DNA of 64,000 bases, from the NCBI GenBank assembly GCA_026119855.1, contig JAOWBW010000284.1, forward strand, positions 744,001 through 808,000, given 5' to 3'. Below are positions 11,700 through 22,669 of the stretch, piece by piece (within the stretch, counting starts at the first letter, position 1; every line of letters begins with the position of its first letter). This DNA is from Campanula takesimana (taxonomy: Eukaryota; Streptophyta; Magnoliopsida; Asterales; Campanulaceae). The position numbers and the translations under genes were made by a program. The notes beneath the pieces are model-generated. The model saw nothing but the letters and a program-made list of their open reading frames with translations. It made no database searches and was not told the DNA's origin.

Positions 11700-12275
11700 T
11701 ATTGGAGCTCATGGGAGCTTGTCTCGATATGGACCGATTTGTCGACCTGGAGCTCATGGGAGCTTGTCTCGATATGGACCGAGTTGCCGACTTGGAGCTC
11801 ATGGGAGCTTGTCTCGATATGGACCGAGTTGTCGACCTGGAGCTCATGGGAGCTTGTCTCGATATGGACCGAGTTGCCGACTTGGAGCTCATGGGAGCTT
11901 GTCTCGATATGGACCGAGTTGCCGACTTGGAGCTCATGGGAGCTTGTCTCGATTTGTCGACTTGGGGCTCATGGGAGCTTGTCTCGATATGGACCGAGTT
12001 GTCGACTTGGGGCTCATGGGAGCTTGTCTCGATATGGACCGAGTTGCCGACTTGGAGCTCATGGGAGCTTGTCTCGATTTGTCGACTTGGGGCTCATGGG
12101 AGCTTGTCTCGATATGGACTGAGTTGTCGACTTGGGGCTCATGGGAGCTTGTCTCGATATGGACCGAGTTGTAAACCTGGAGCTCATGGGAGCTTGTCTC
12201 GATATGGACCGAGTTATCGACTTGGGGCTCATGGGAGCTTGTCTCGATATGGACCGAGTTGCCGACCTGGAGCCG
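11700..12275. repeat. 45-bp minisatellite in the 3' region of the inner Tat element (about 13 copies)
   Basis: The unit is GAGCTCATGGGAGCTTGTCT followed by CGATATGGACCGAGTTGCCGA-type sequence. Most units are 45 bp; two are about 35 bp, having lost ATGGACCGAG. Because 45 is a multiple of three, long readings stay open in several frames on both strands. None shows codon structure beyond the repeat, so I do not call genes here. Tat elements are known to amplify tandem repeats between the coding region and the 3' LTR, a reported source of plant satellites. Confidence 0.93.
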
Positions 12276-12734
12276 CATCTGCTTACGTTGTTGACTTTGT
12301 GGGGTGTGGGCACAGTTGAATGTTTTGAATGAGGTTGTTAGTGAACCCTTGTTGACGAATCCGTTAGTGAATTCGTTTGATGAAATATTGCTTTGAAGTC
12401 TCGTGCCATTTGGAGTCACACTTGACTTTTTGAATTGTGGGGTACGGGCATAGTTGGCCGTGACCAGAAAAACGTTCCTGCTGGGGATGAAATGTTGAGA
12501 TTGACTCTTGAGGGGGGTGTGGCACCCGTGACAGAACTTAGGGAGTTCGGAATTTTGAAGAGGACAGCCTACTTTTGAGTGGGAGTTTCTATCCTACTTT
12601 CGATTTTTTTGACATGCCTTAAGGGCGGACCAGAAAAAGGTGTGCCCAACTGGGTGTCCGAGGATCGGGACAGTGTCTTGATTTAGGCTGGAGATCTCTG
12701 ACAAGGCCCTTTTCTTGAGGCGATTTAGACCTGG

Positions 12735-12963
12735 GAGGCGCGCGCCTTCCTATGTGGGCTTGGGACGCGCGCGTATTTCAGACTGCTGGCGGGTGGCGCG
12801 CGCGTCTGGGTGGCGGAATTCTGGGCTTGACATTTGCTGACCAAAAGAGTCCCCCAACAGCTATAATATCATCTTCTGTTCGACCACTTGATCCTCACAT
12901 CTCCTTTCTGCCATTTTTGAACATCACATTATTGCTTAACTTTGCTTGTGATCAACATTTTCC
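12735..12963 (+). promoter_or_regulatory. Candidate promoter and leader of the antisense ORF
   Basis: Three GCGCGC boxes (12737-12800) precede a TATA-like CTATAATATC near 12860, about 100 bases before the ATG at 12964. The arrangement is suggestive only. Confidence 0.35.
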
Positions 12964-14364
12964 ATGGCTTCCAATTCTTTTGCCCTTGATGCCAAGGTTG
13001 TTAGTGAGTATGAAAAGGACTTGGGTACTTTTGTGTATTCTTTTAAGACCCATCCCAAGAAGGCCTTCATTAAAGACTTCAGGTTCCGAATTCTTTTCAC
13101 TTTGCGGACGTTGAAACCGGATTGGGATTTGTTGAGAGCTGCCGCGGCTTTCTGGGATTGCGACAGCCATACCTTCAACCTTTCAGCTAATGAAATGGTG
13201 CCGACTGTTGACGATTTCGGGGCCATCCTTGGCATGCCTTTGGCCGGTCGGATTGCCGTCCCTAAATATCACCGTGGTGCCGTCGACTCTTGGGTTGAGT
13301 TACTGAATCTCCCTGTTGAGGACGTGAGGAAGATGTTGCACGGTACCGTGATTGACATAACTGAGTTGCCGATGTTCTTCAGTTTACACTCGGAGGACCC
13401 GGTGGTTCAATATTTCAAAAGAAATGCCATGGCCGTTTGTCTCTTCAGCGAAGTACTGTTTGTTACACCCTTCGGGACTGCGGACGCGCAGTTGGCTGAG
13501 ATTATTTTGCAAGCTAAGGAGCAGCAATTTAGTGTAATCCCTCTTATTGTGGGGGAGACGTTGCACGGCCTTGATGAGTTACATAGGACGGGCAAGATGT
13601 GTCGGGGAAGCCCTTTGCTCTTGACCATATGGCTCTGAGAACACTTCAGAATTTATTCTCCGGATGGTGATTTGTCTCCTTTTGCTGTTCATAGGAGGAA
13701 GTTGTTGATCCGGGATTTATCTGAAGATGACTGGAAGAAATTCTTTGCCTCTCGGGTGACCGCCGATATTGAGTGGTGTCCTCCTTCTTGGGGTCTTCAT
13801 CCTTTTGTGGAATGGACTCTTGGTTTTCAGCACGTGGTTGTACCCGGTTTGAGAGATTCTTCGTTTTACCAGCCAGAGCGGGTTCTGCGGCAGTTCGGTC
13901 GCCAACAGACAATTCCTTTTCCGAGGGATGGAATGCTTCGTCCAGTTGCTTACATGGGTCCTGGCTTCTCGAGTGAGCTTCAGTCGGCTTGGGGAGATGA
14001 CCGCAATCGTTGGGCTTTCGCTCCTCTGCATCGGGGGAGTGTCTTCCTTCCCGAGAGCTACTTGGACTATTTATTTGGCACCCTTTACCGTGGCATCACT
14101 TGGGTTGATGTGCTTCGTGCCGAGTTGTTTGGACAGGGTTTTGAGCCTAGAAGCACTTTGAGATATAGGGAGGCTGCTGCTGATTCGAGTAACATTCTCG
14201 CTGACCCTTTCGGTACTCCTTTGGATGACTTTTATTCTAGGAGACGTGTTGCATCACAGAAGGTTTCGGTGCGTATTAGTGCTCCTTTGTTACCCAAGAA
14301 GAAAAGGATTGAGAGACGATCGGGTGGTCCTTCGAAAGCTAAGAGAAAATTGGATTTTTCTTAG
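12964..14364 (+). pseudogene. Antisense plant-mobile-domain-like ORF in inner Tat element, one nonsense codon
   Basis: One frame from ATG 12964 to TAG 14362-14364 encodes 466 residues with a single internal TGA at 13636-13638. The N-terminal half has the pattern of aminotransferase-like plant mobile domains (PMD/DUF7745 group): a DWDLLRAAAAFWD helix near residue 53, then SHTFNLSANEM, TVDDFGAILGMPL and later LHPFVEWTLGF near residue 280. The C-terminus has two basic clusters, PKKKRIERR and KAKRKLDF, that look like a bipartite nuclear signal. It is antisense to gag-pol, convergent with it, about 400 bp from the integrase end. Cellular PMD proteins (MAIN, MAIL1) affect transposon silencing; a similar role here is speculation. 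Confidence 0.78.
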
Positions 14365-14762
14365 TACCCTAAGAGATTGCAATTAGACCACTTTGTTTTA
14401 GGATTTAATATTTTGATGTCTTTTGTTGCTCAATAAATCCGTTGTAATGGTTTGAATAATTCATTGAATGAATAAAAATTGCATTTTGTTATCTGAAGTG
14501 AATTGGGTATTTTTGATATGTTTTAGACCGCACCCGAAGGTTGCCTACGTTCCTCCAGTTGGGAGGCTCAGGTCTTCGTAGTTCAAACAAACAAAGACCA
14601 TTTTTTTTTTATGTGCACCCTGTTTTTTGCCTAGACCGCCCTTTCGGGTTTTCAATCTAGCGGGCTTCTTTTTTGCACGTGCTCTAATTTTTGCCTAGGC
14701 CGCCCTTGCGGGTTTTCAACCTAGCGAACGATTTTTTTTTATTTTTTAATGGTCTTTGTTTA
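14365..14762. other. Convergent spacer with repeated stem-loops
   Basis: Between the antisense ORF and the pol end. Two near-identical blocks (about 14633-14664 and 14694-14725) read CCTAGACCGCCCTTTCGGG and CCTAGGCCGCCCTTGCGGG, each followed by TTTTCAA-CTAGCG, with T tracts nearby. The CCGCCC/GGG and CCTAG/CTAG pairs can form hairpins. They may mark 3' ends for either transcript. Confidence 0.6.
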
Positions 14763-17222
14763 TTAAGCGTAGAACCTCTTGAGCTTGTCGAGGTTGACCT
14801 CCTTTGGCAGCTGGTCACCATCTAAATCCACGAGCCGGACTGCACCACCGCTTAGTATCTTTTTGACCACGTACGGACCGATCCATCGGGGTCCCCATTT
14901 CCCCAAGGGATTCATGGCATTAGGAGGATGTTGTCTTAAGACCAAATCTCCCACATTGATGTTTCGAGGCTTCACTTTTTTGTTGAAAGCTCTTGCCATC
15001 CTTTGCTGATATGCCCTCGTGCGTTCGAGTGCTCTTAACCTTTTCTCGTCGAGTAAGGCTAGCTGTTCGTATCGACTTTGCATCCAGTTGACCTCGTTGA
15101 CTTGATTCTCGAGGAGGACTCATAGAGATGGGACTTCAAGTTCGATAGGGAGTACGGCTTCAGAACCATAGACCAATGCATAAGGAGTTTCTCCTGTTGC
15201 GGATCGTATTGATGTGCGGTAGCCCCACAATGCTAGTGGTAGCTTCTCGAGCCAATCCCTTCCTGTTGAGGCCATTTTCTTGACGATGGTCTCGATGGTC
15301 TTATTTGCTGCTTCGACTGCGCCATTTGCTTGGGGCCGGTAGGGAGATGACTTGTGCTTGGTGATCTTGTATTCTACCAAAAGTGCATCCATTTCCTTCT
15401 CGAAGTGAGAGCCGTTGTCAGAAATGATTTCATAAGGCACGCCGTATTGGCACATGATATTAATCTTTACAAATTCGGCCACTTTCTTGGCGTTGAGGGT
15501 TCGATAGGCTTATGCTTCGACCCACTTTGTGAAGTAGTCGACTGCCACTAGGACGAATGACTGCCCATTGCTCCCGGCAGGATGAACTTTACCGTTGATG
15601 TCTATCCCCCAACAAGAGAAAGGCCAAGGTGTGACCATGTTGTAAAGTTGTGAGGGTGGAGCATGTTGCAGATTAGCATGGAATTGGCACTTGGCACACC
15701 TCTTGACTTTCTCGATACAGTCTCGTTCCATAGTGCTCCAATAGTAACCAATGCGAAGTATCTTCTTGACTAGCATAAACCCATTCATGTGGGGTCCACA
15801 TTCTCCTTCGTGCACTTCACACATTATCTCTTGAGCTTCGGTCTCATTAGCGCATAAAAGATTGATCCCGTCGTGGTGCCTTTTATATACTCGGTCCCCA
15901 ATCAGTACGTACCGAGAGGCTAACCTTTGCAGAGCTGCTTGAGACTTCTTATTGATGTTCTCGGGATAAGTGCCGTCTTTGAGGAAGTTCATGATATCCG
16001 AATACCACGGAGAGTTTGTTTGAACCTCGTTGATCTCGATACTCATGCAATATGCCGGACTGTTCCTTCGAGCAATTTTGAAAGGCTTCACCATTTTCCC
16101 TTTGGGCATTTCAACTAATGAAGCTATAGTGGCCAGTGCATCGGCGAAGCGATTCTTATCCCTTGGCAGGTAGTTGAAAGTGATCTCTTGGAATTGTTCA
16201 ACCAGTTCTTCAAGGTGCTGACCATACTGTTGGAGAGTCGGGTCTTGGGTTCGCCATTTACCCGATTGCTGATTGATAAGGAGCAAAGAGTCGCCGAATA
16301 CTTCTAGTTCTGTGATGTTTCTGTCGAGAGCTGCTTCTAGCCCCGCTATACATGCTTCGTACTCGGCAATATTGTTGGTAGCTTCGAATTCCAGGCGTAT
16401 GGCAATGGGAGTGTAGATGTCTTTTGGATCGACAAGCAATACCCCTATACCAAAACCGTGTTTATTGGCGGCGCCATCGAAAAAAAGTTGCCACTTGTCT
16501 TCCTCGGTTGCAGTACAAATTAAATGCTCGTCGGGGAACTGTACATCTTCCCCCTTCACTTCGTCACACGGGAATTCGGCAAGCTGGTCACTGAACACTT
16601 TCCCCCTGACGGATTTTAGTGTGACGTAAGTGATATCATAGCCGGCGAGCATGAAGTACCATTTAGCTATTCTTGTTGACATGAAAGGCTTCTCGAAGAT
16701 GTAGCGGAGCGGGTCCACCTTTGCTACTAGCTTGATCGGAAAAGCTTCCATATAGTGTTTGAGCTTTTGAGTGACCCAAACCAATGCTGCACATGACTTC
16801 TCTAAGACAGAGTAGTTCTTTTCGCCTCCTTGGAATCGGCGACTGACAAAATAAATGGCGTTCTCCTTTGTGGACTCTTGTTGCTCTTGTGCTAACATAG
16901 CCCCTAGGGCTTCCTCATTGACAGTGAGATAAAGCAACAGAGGTTTCTCTTTGTGCGGCGGAACTAGAACAGGAGGGCACGTCAAGTAATGCTTCACTTG
17001 ATCGAAGGCTTCTTGGCACGCGTCGGTCCATTCTAGAGCCACATTCTTCTTGAGTAACTTGAAGATTGGCTCGCACATGGAAGTGAGTTGGTGCACAAAC
17101 CGACTGATGTATTGTAGTCTGCCCATGAAACCTTTAATCTCTTTCTGCGTCTTTGGAGGAGGCATGTCAATGATTGCCTTGATTTTGGAGGGGTCTACTT
17201 CGATTCCCCTTTCAGTGACCAT
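14763..17222 (-). pseudogene. RT thumb, RNase H, second RNase H and integrase of inner Tat pol
   Basis: Continuous with the upstream RT frame across a TGA at 17243-17241. In order: RT C-terminus with GFMGRLQYISRF near 17145, the RT-linked RNase H (YFVSRRFQGGEKNY near 16850), and a second RNase H beginning FFDGAANKHGFGIG near 16480 with its GDSLLLINQQSG segment near 16290 (Tat hallmark). Then integrase: zinc domain (HEGECGPHMNG near 15815, CAKCQFH near 15705), DINGKV near 15605, DNGSHF near 15420, GAVEAANK near 15320, and C-terminal GDLVLRQHPP near 14960. Stops at 15512-15510 (TAA) and 15122-15120 (TGA) split the integrase. Confidence 0.93.
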
Positions 17223-17240
17223 ATAACCAACAACTTTGCC

Positions 17241-18032
17241 TCAGATAACCCCGAATGTGCACTTTGCAGGGTTGAGCCTCATCTTGTGTTGACGAAGCCT
17301 TTCGAAGAACTTGCGGAGATCGATTAAATGTTGACCATCGGTCCCTTTGGAGTGAATGATCATGTCGTCCACATAGACCTCGATTTCTTTGTGAATCATA
17401 TCGTGGAACAAGTCTGTCATGGCTCTTTGGTAGGAAGCTCCAGCGTTTCTTAACCCAAACGGCATGACTGTGTAGCAAAAGTTACCCCACGGTGTTGTGA
17501 AGGCTGTCTTATGTTGATCTTCCTCGGCCATGAGAATCTGATTGTACCCAGCGAACCCATCCACGAATGAGTGAACCTCGTAGGCAGCAGTGGAGTCGAC
17601 TAGCATGTCGATATTAGGGAGTGGAAAATCATCCTTTGGGGAAGCTTCGTTTAAATCCCGGAAGTCTACATAAACTCGAACCTTGCCGTTCGCCTTCCTG
17701 ACTGTCACAATGTTGGCTAACCATGTCGGATACTCGATCACCTTGATGAAACCCACACTGAGGAGCTTCTCAATCTCTTCTTTGACCTGCAGAGACCATT
17801 CTGGCTTGATCTTTCTGAGCTTCTGCTTTACTGGCCTGGCATCTTCTCTGGTCGGAATCCTGTGCTCCGCTACCTTTCTGTCTAAACCCGGCATGTCTTT
17901 GTATGACCATGCGAATACATCCACGAACTCCCGTAGTAATGCAGTCAATCTGTCTCTGTCGTCTCCCTTGAAGAAGCTTCCAATCTTGGTTTCTTTTGGC
18001 TCTTCTTCGGTACCCAGATTAACAACATGCAA
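17241..18032 (-). pseudogene. RT core of inner Tat pol
   Basis: RT fingers and palm: EYPTWLANIVTVRKANGK near 17720, VMPFGLRNAGASYQRAM near 17465, catalytic YVDD near 17370, then HKMRLNPAKCTFGV before a TGA at 17243-17241. The frame is shared with the protease upstream and with the rest of pol downstream, so these are pieces of one polyprotein. Confidence 0.93.
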
Positions 18033-18077
18033 TTCTTCGTCAGCCTTTGGACCATTCTCGCCACGACTACGGACTTG

Positions 18078-19589
18078 TTAAGAAAGTTCATTTAAGTATG
18101 TTGTGTTTTCGTGGTCTATTTCATCATAATTTGAATCGTTATTAACTTGTTCGTTAAGTTCATTATTAGTTAATTCATCATTTATGATGTTTGCAATCTC
18201 AGGGTACTCAGAAATATCAAATTTTTCATTAGCAAAGAAAGGAAACACACGCTCGGCTATGGCCTCCAAATCCTCTTGGGTGAGGGCATTAGAGACACTC
18301 TCGGACTCGAAAGTAAGTGTGAGCTGCTCTTCCTTTGTTGTTGTGCGGGGTATGCAACCCATTTCTTGGACTAAGAATTCCTCGGATACCACGGGCCCTT
18401 TTGTTGAATACCAATTGTCGATCGGCTCGGAGCTGGGCGGGATCTCACTGATAGTCTCGTTCATGATGACGGTGTCATGGATGGTGTTAACTTGGCATTC
18501 ATTCATCATGGCAAGCTCTTCAAACATGGAGGCTAAATCCGTCAGTTCTTCCCCCACGGTGATTTCTGTCTCGGACTCTACAGTCATCTTCCTCCCCCAC
18601 CATTCCCGGGGCGACATGGGAGTTGGTTCCCTTTCGGATTTCTGGATCTCACAATCGGAGAAGATTTCGAGGCCGGGCTTTTTGACACCCTTATTTTTAA
18701 CCCATGGATCGGGAAAGATCATGTATGGAACGTCTTCCCCTTGGCGGACAAAATAACCATTCAACGTCTTGCGGTAAGGCCTTAGATTAGGGACTTCATA
18801 CCGACGGCCTTCGTTACGAGCTCGGGCCTTTTCGTTCTTGATTGCTTGATCTTGTTTCAAGTCTTCTTTGGAAGGCTCATACCCCAAACCGAAGGTGTTC
18901 TTGACAAATGGGACTTGCACGGGATGTAGGATTCCTTGCTGATATTTCCCTAAGCCTAAGCCAGGGAAGTAGTCCATATTCCTCATCATGCGGAGGACTT
19001 TGTGATTGCTGGGGGTCCATGATCCGTTTCCCCCTTCTTTATCAATGGCGTTGATTGAGACGCCGGAGAGAGTGGATTCTGGTAGACCATGCTGAACTTG
19101 GTGGACGGGCTCACCTTTTCTGTGGATAGTGATGTTTTCAGCCATTACGGTCACTATTTCATCACCATTTCGGATCTTGACACATTGGTGGAGAGTTGAC
19201 GGTACGGCATTAGCACTATGAATCCATGGTCGACCTAACAGTAAGTTGAACGAGGCCGGGATATCAAGCACTTGGAATGGAACGGACATGACCATGCTCC
19301 CAAACTCAATGTCTATCTCGATCATACCCATGACTGTACGGGCGGTGCTGTCATAACCTCGGATTACTTGAGTAGAAGGCTTTAAATCAGAATCCTTAAG
19401 CCCCAGTATGCCCATGATTCTACCAGGCATGAGATTGAGTGCTGAACCACCGTCCACTAAGACTCTTGAGACGGGCCTCCCCCTTGCTCGTACCTTGAGG
19501 TAAATGGCTTCGTTGTGGTCGGAACCAAACGGTGGAAGGTCCATATCGGCAAAGGTGATGACGTTGCCAAAATGAATGTGACCAATCAT
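18078..19589 (-). pseudogene. Protease region with G-patch-like segment of inner Tat element
   Basis: The aspartic protease has its active site in VLVDGGSALN near 19455 and the second conserved loop LLLGRPWIH near 19230. About 100 residues later, NMDYFPGLGLGKYQQGI near 18965 and FGLGY near 18895 match the glycine pattern of a G-patch, a motif known downstream of some retroviral proteases and present in Tat elements. The remainder is acidic linker. The segment is in frame with gag (separated by TGA at 19661-19659) and RT (separated by TAA at 18080-18078). Confidence 0.85.
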
Positions 19590-19658
19590 TGCCGTGAGGT
19601 CCTCGGGAGTAGTATCGGGAGAAAATGATGTATCATCGAGATTGCGGATGACGAGATC

Positions 19659-21494
19659 TCAGTGTTTCTTAGAGGATGCAATGAGGTCCCAAATAGAGAT
19701 GTTGGCTTGAGTTTTCTTGAGTTGGACAAGTAGAGGATCTTCGGGAGTGTTGTGAGCTTGCGGCCTTTGAGAAGAGGAGCTCGGTGCGGAAGTGGAAGGG
19801 TTGTTTGCTATGACTCGACCGGATCGAGTTAGCATGTTGACGTTCCCATCTTGCTTCTTTTTCCTATTCTCTAGTACTTCCCTCATTACTTCATCGTAAG
19901 TCACTACATAACAAGAATTGTCAAGTTTATTCATAACATTGGGGCCCCCATTCACAATTGGGATTGAATGGGTGGTCCCCTCGAGTTCTCCTATCTCTAT
20001 TACATTGACATGCTCGTCATTAGTCACTACAAATTCTTTCTTATCTATGAGATCTTGAATGACATTGCGGAGAATGAAGCATTCCTCGGTGGTGTGGCCA
20101 CTATATTGGTGGTAGCCACAATATTTGTGGTGAGCATGATTGGAGTTGATCGTCTTGGGTTGGTACCCTTGCACGGGTGTGACTTGACCCTTTGCCTTGA
20201 GGACCTCGAACACTTCGGTTTGAGTCATGCCTTGGAGAGGCGTGTAGACACGGTCACTTCGGGACTTTTTCCCTTGAGGTGGAGGAACCTTTTTGTAATT
20301 CCCCTTGTCAATAGTGACGGCGTTGACCGAGGCCTCTTTTGTGGAGTTGGAAGCGGCCTTGTAGCGGTAAGTAGGAGTGGTCTTCTTAATCTCCTTGAGC
20401 AAGTCATCCATTCGTACCCCCGCCTCATACATTTGGGAGAAGTCGGAGTAGCAAGCCCCACTTAGGTGAGTGCGGAGATCAATCTTGAGACACTTGAGAA
20501 AGATGTCCATTTGCTCTTTTGTGTTTGGCCTCTCAACAATTTCGGAGAGTTTGTCATTCCATCTTCTTGTGAAGTCGATGAAGGACTCATTGTCTCGTTG
20601 AGTAGTGTTCTCTAGCTCTTTCCTTGTGGGCCGGTGAGTGGTGTTGCCTTGGTATTGGTTCTTGAAGGCAAGCATGGCGGAGTCCCAATCAAGACGGACA
20701 GTGAGCGGGAGAGTAGCATACCAATCTTTTGCCTCCCCCTCGAGAGTGAGAGGGAAGCATTGAGCCATCACCTTGGGGGAGACCTTCTTTGGAACCATTG
20801 CCCAAATATAAGTCTCAATGTGAGCCATAGGACAAGAGTTGCCCTTGAATTTGCTTATGTCGGGCATCTTGAACTTATCGGGAAGAGCGGCCATAGTACT
20901 CATGAGGATGGATGATTGATAAAGGCTTGTGTCGGAGCCTTTCCCCATGTTGAGCCCATTGAATTTTTGGTCGATGTAGGCCATGATAGAATCTACCATT
21001 TTGGGCTCATTGTTCTCAGAACTTGGTTCCCCCATTTTCTTGGTGCGGGTGTTGACATACGGACTTTTGAACAAACCCTCGGTCCACTCGGATTCATCAT
21101 CATTGTTCTTGTTCTTCCCCTTGGCAAGGTTAGTGAGCTTTTCTTTCATTAGCTCCATTTCGGCCTCGTGGGCCTCCCTTTGGCTGTCGAGGTGGGATTG
21201 CCAAATGTCGTCTTTGCTTTGTGCCTCCTTGTTAAGGGTGGAGACTTGCTCTTGGAGGAGTTGGACCATAGTTGAGAGCTGTTCGAGAGACATGGTGTTG
21301 CTGCTGCCGGTCATGGTTGGTGTTGGAGCTGTTGGAGTGATCTCTTCGCGGACTAACCGATTTGCTGAATCCCGGTAGACTTTGTAAGTACCAATTGAAC
21401 CTATATTGCAGAAGAGGCCCTTGTCAGTCTTGAGTAACACTTGCGGTCCATGAAGAGGCTTAGAACACACAGTTGGGCACACGACTCGAACCAC
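19659..21494 (-). CDS. gag of inner Tat element
   Basis: 611 residues from ATG 21494. A coiled coil lies near residues 70-125 (EQLSTMVQLLQEQVSTL, EAHEAEMELMKEKL). The retrotransposon gag core follows (HIETYIWAMVPKKVSPKVM near 20800, GEAKDWYATLP near 20735, FKNQYQGN near 20660), then a single Cys/His element CGYHQYSGHTTEEC near 20100. The TGA at 19661-19659 falls inside a conserved SSKKH-x segment, so it is probably a mutated arginine codon rather than the natural gag end. The gag domain itself is complete and could still be made. Confidence 0.9.
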   Translation of the reverse strand: MVRVVCPTVCSKPLHGPQVLLKTDKGLFCNIGSIGTYKVYRDSANRLVREEITPTAPTPTMTGSSNTMSLEQLSTMVQLLQEQVSTLNKEAQSKDDIWQSHLDSQREAHEAEMELMKEKLTNLAKGKNKNNDDESEWTEGLFKSPYVNTRTKKMGEPSSENNEPKMVDSIMAYIDQKFNGLNMGKGSDTSLYQSSILMSTMAALPDKFKMPDISKFKGNSCPMAHIETYIWAMVPKKVSPKVMAQCFPLTLEGEAKDWYATLPLTVRLDWDSAMLAFKNQYQGNTTHRPTRKELENTTQRDNESFIDFTRRWNDKLSEIVERPNTKEQMDIFLKCLKIDLRTHLSGACYSDFSQMYEAGVRMDDLLKEIKKTTPTYRYKAASNSTKEASVNAVTIDKGNYKKVPPPQGKKSRSDRVYTPLQGMTQTEVFEVLKAKGQVTPVQGYQPKTINSNHAHHKYCGYHQYSGHTTEECFILRNVIQDLIDKKEFVVTNDEHVNVIEIGELEGTTHSIPIVNGGPNVMNKLDNSCYVVTYDEVMREVLENRKKKQDGNVNMLTRSGRVIANNPSTSAPSSSSQRPQAHNTPEDPLLVQLKKTQANISIWDLIASSKKH

Positions 21495-22649
21495 ATAAGA
21501 AAAGACTCTTTTTTTTTTTTTTTATAAGTCGGAGGGAATGAATCCCTTTTGGGGTTTCTAAGAAAATAATGGAATCATCACACTAGTATATAGACCATCT
21601 CGCGGTCCCATATACTCATCGGATTCCATCGCGCTTGTGAATCCTACATGTATCGGGATTAAACTAAATTAATGTAGTAAAGCATACATGCGGGGACGGA
21701 TTTTTATTTTCGTCCAAAATAACCACTTTTGGGGACGGATTTTTATTGCGTCCATTTCAACAAGTTGGCATGTATGATTTGAAGACATTAGTTTAGGGAA
21801 ATCTCGGTACATGAAAACCGACTTGAGTCACGAAGTGTTAGACCTTAACTAGAATTGTGTGGTTTGTGCTCGGCTTGAATATGAGGCTCAAAGGTCACCC
21901 CCGGCATGTAGTCTTGAACTACGCCACGGGCTGAGGTTTACCGCTTCGAAAGAGCCAAGGTCTGGTGGAGCTTGAAACTTTCTAGGACGGGCCTCGACGG
22001 GTTTGGGGTTGGACTTGTGCGACTCGATAGTGAGCAGTTGATAGGAATGTGTGCATGTAGTGTGAGGTCTAACAAGTGACAAAAATTTTTTAATTTTTTT
22101 TTTATTTTTATTTTGAAAAGAAAGAAAAACACACATAACACATAAGCACATAAAATTACAACTCCCGAATCACCCGTGTGACCGGTAAATAAAACACAAA
22201 ATTAAAACAGTCCGAGGGTTCAATTCTGTTCTGATGCAGGCAACTGTGCCCACACCCCACTGTTCTGCTCAGTCACTGAAACCTGTTTCTGTTCTGGAAA
22301 TCAACCCAGAAGCGTGCGCCTCTGAGTGCTGATGTGGGACGCGCGCGCATGGCGCAATGCTTATGGGAGGCGCGCGCTTCTGGGGCCGACCTGTCAGAAT
22401 GTCAGACTTTGGACTCAGGGGATTGCCCTAGTCCCATGTTCATATTGTAACCCCTGCAGAAGTGATTAGTGCAGAATGACAGAAGAAAAAGATGAAGAAC
22501 ATGAAGATATGGGCGATTCTGGTTCTTGATGCGGGATGCGCGCGCTTTAGGCCTAAAAGGCCAGACGCGCGCGCCTCCCCCATCAGGAAACAGAATGCCC
22601 AGAAAAGATGTAGATTTTGATCAGAATGCAAGTTTAACCCTCAAATACA
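21495..22649 (-). other. 5' untranslated leader of inner Tat element
   Basis: About 1.15 kb between primer site and gag, with no coding pattern. It has GCGCGC-rich boxes at about 22337-22372 and 22535-22577 and a poly-purine/pyrimidine run near 22080-22140. Long leaders are common in Tat elements. Confidence 0.7.
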
Positions 22650-22669
22650 GCCCCCAGCAGAGTCGCCAC
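22650..22669 (-). other. Primer binding site of inner Tat element
   Basis: Directly inside the 5' LTR the minus strand reads GTGGCGACTCTGCTGGGGG, a standard plant Ty3/gypsy primer-site sequence. It fixes the orientation of the element. Confidence 0.85.

Noticed and set aside
11443..12419. Several overlapping long ORFs (142-243 codons) on both strands
   Set aside because: They are the 45-bp repeat read in multiple frames; no codon bias or domain outside the repeat.
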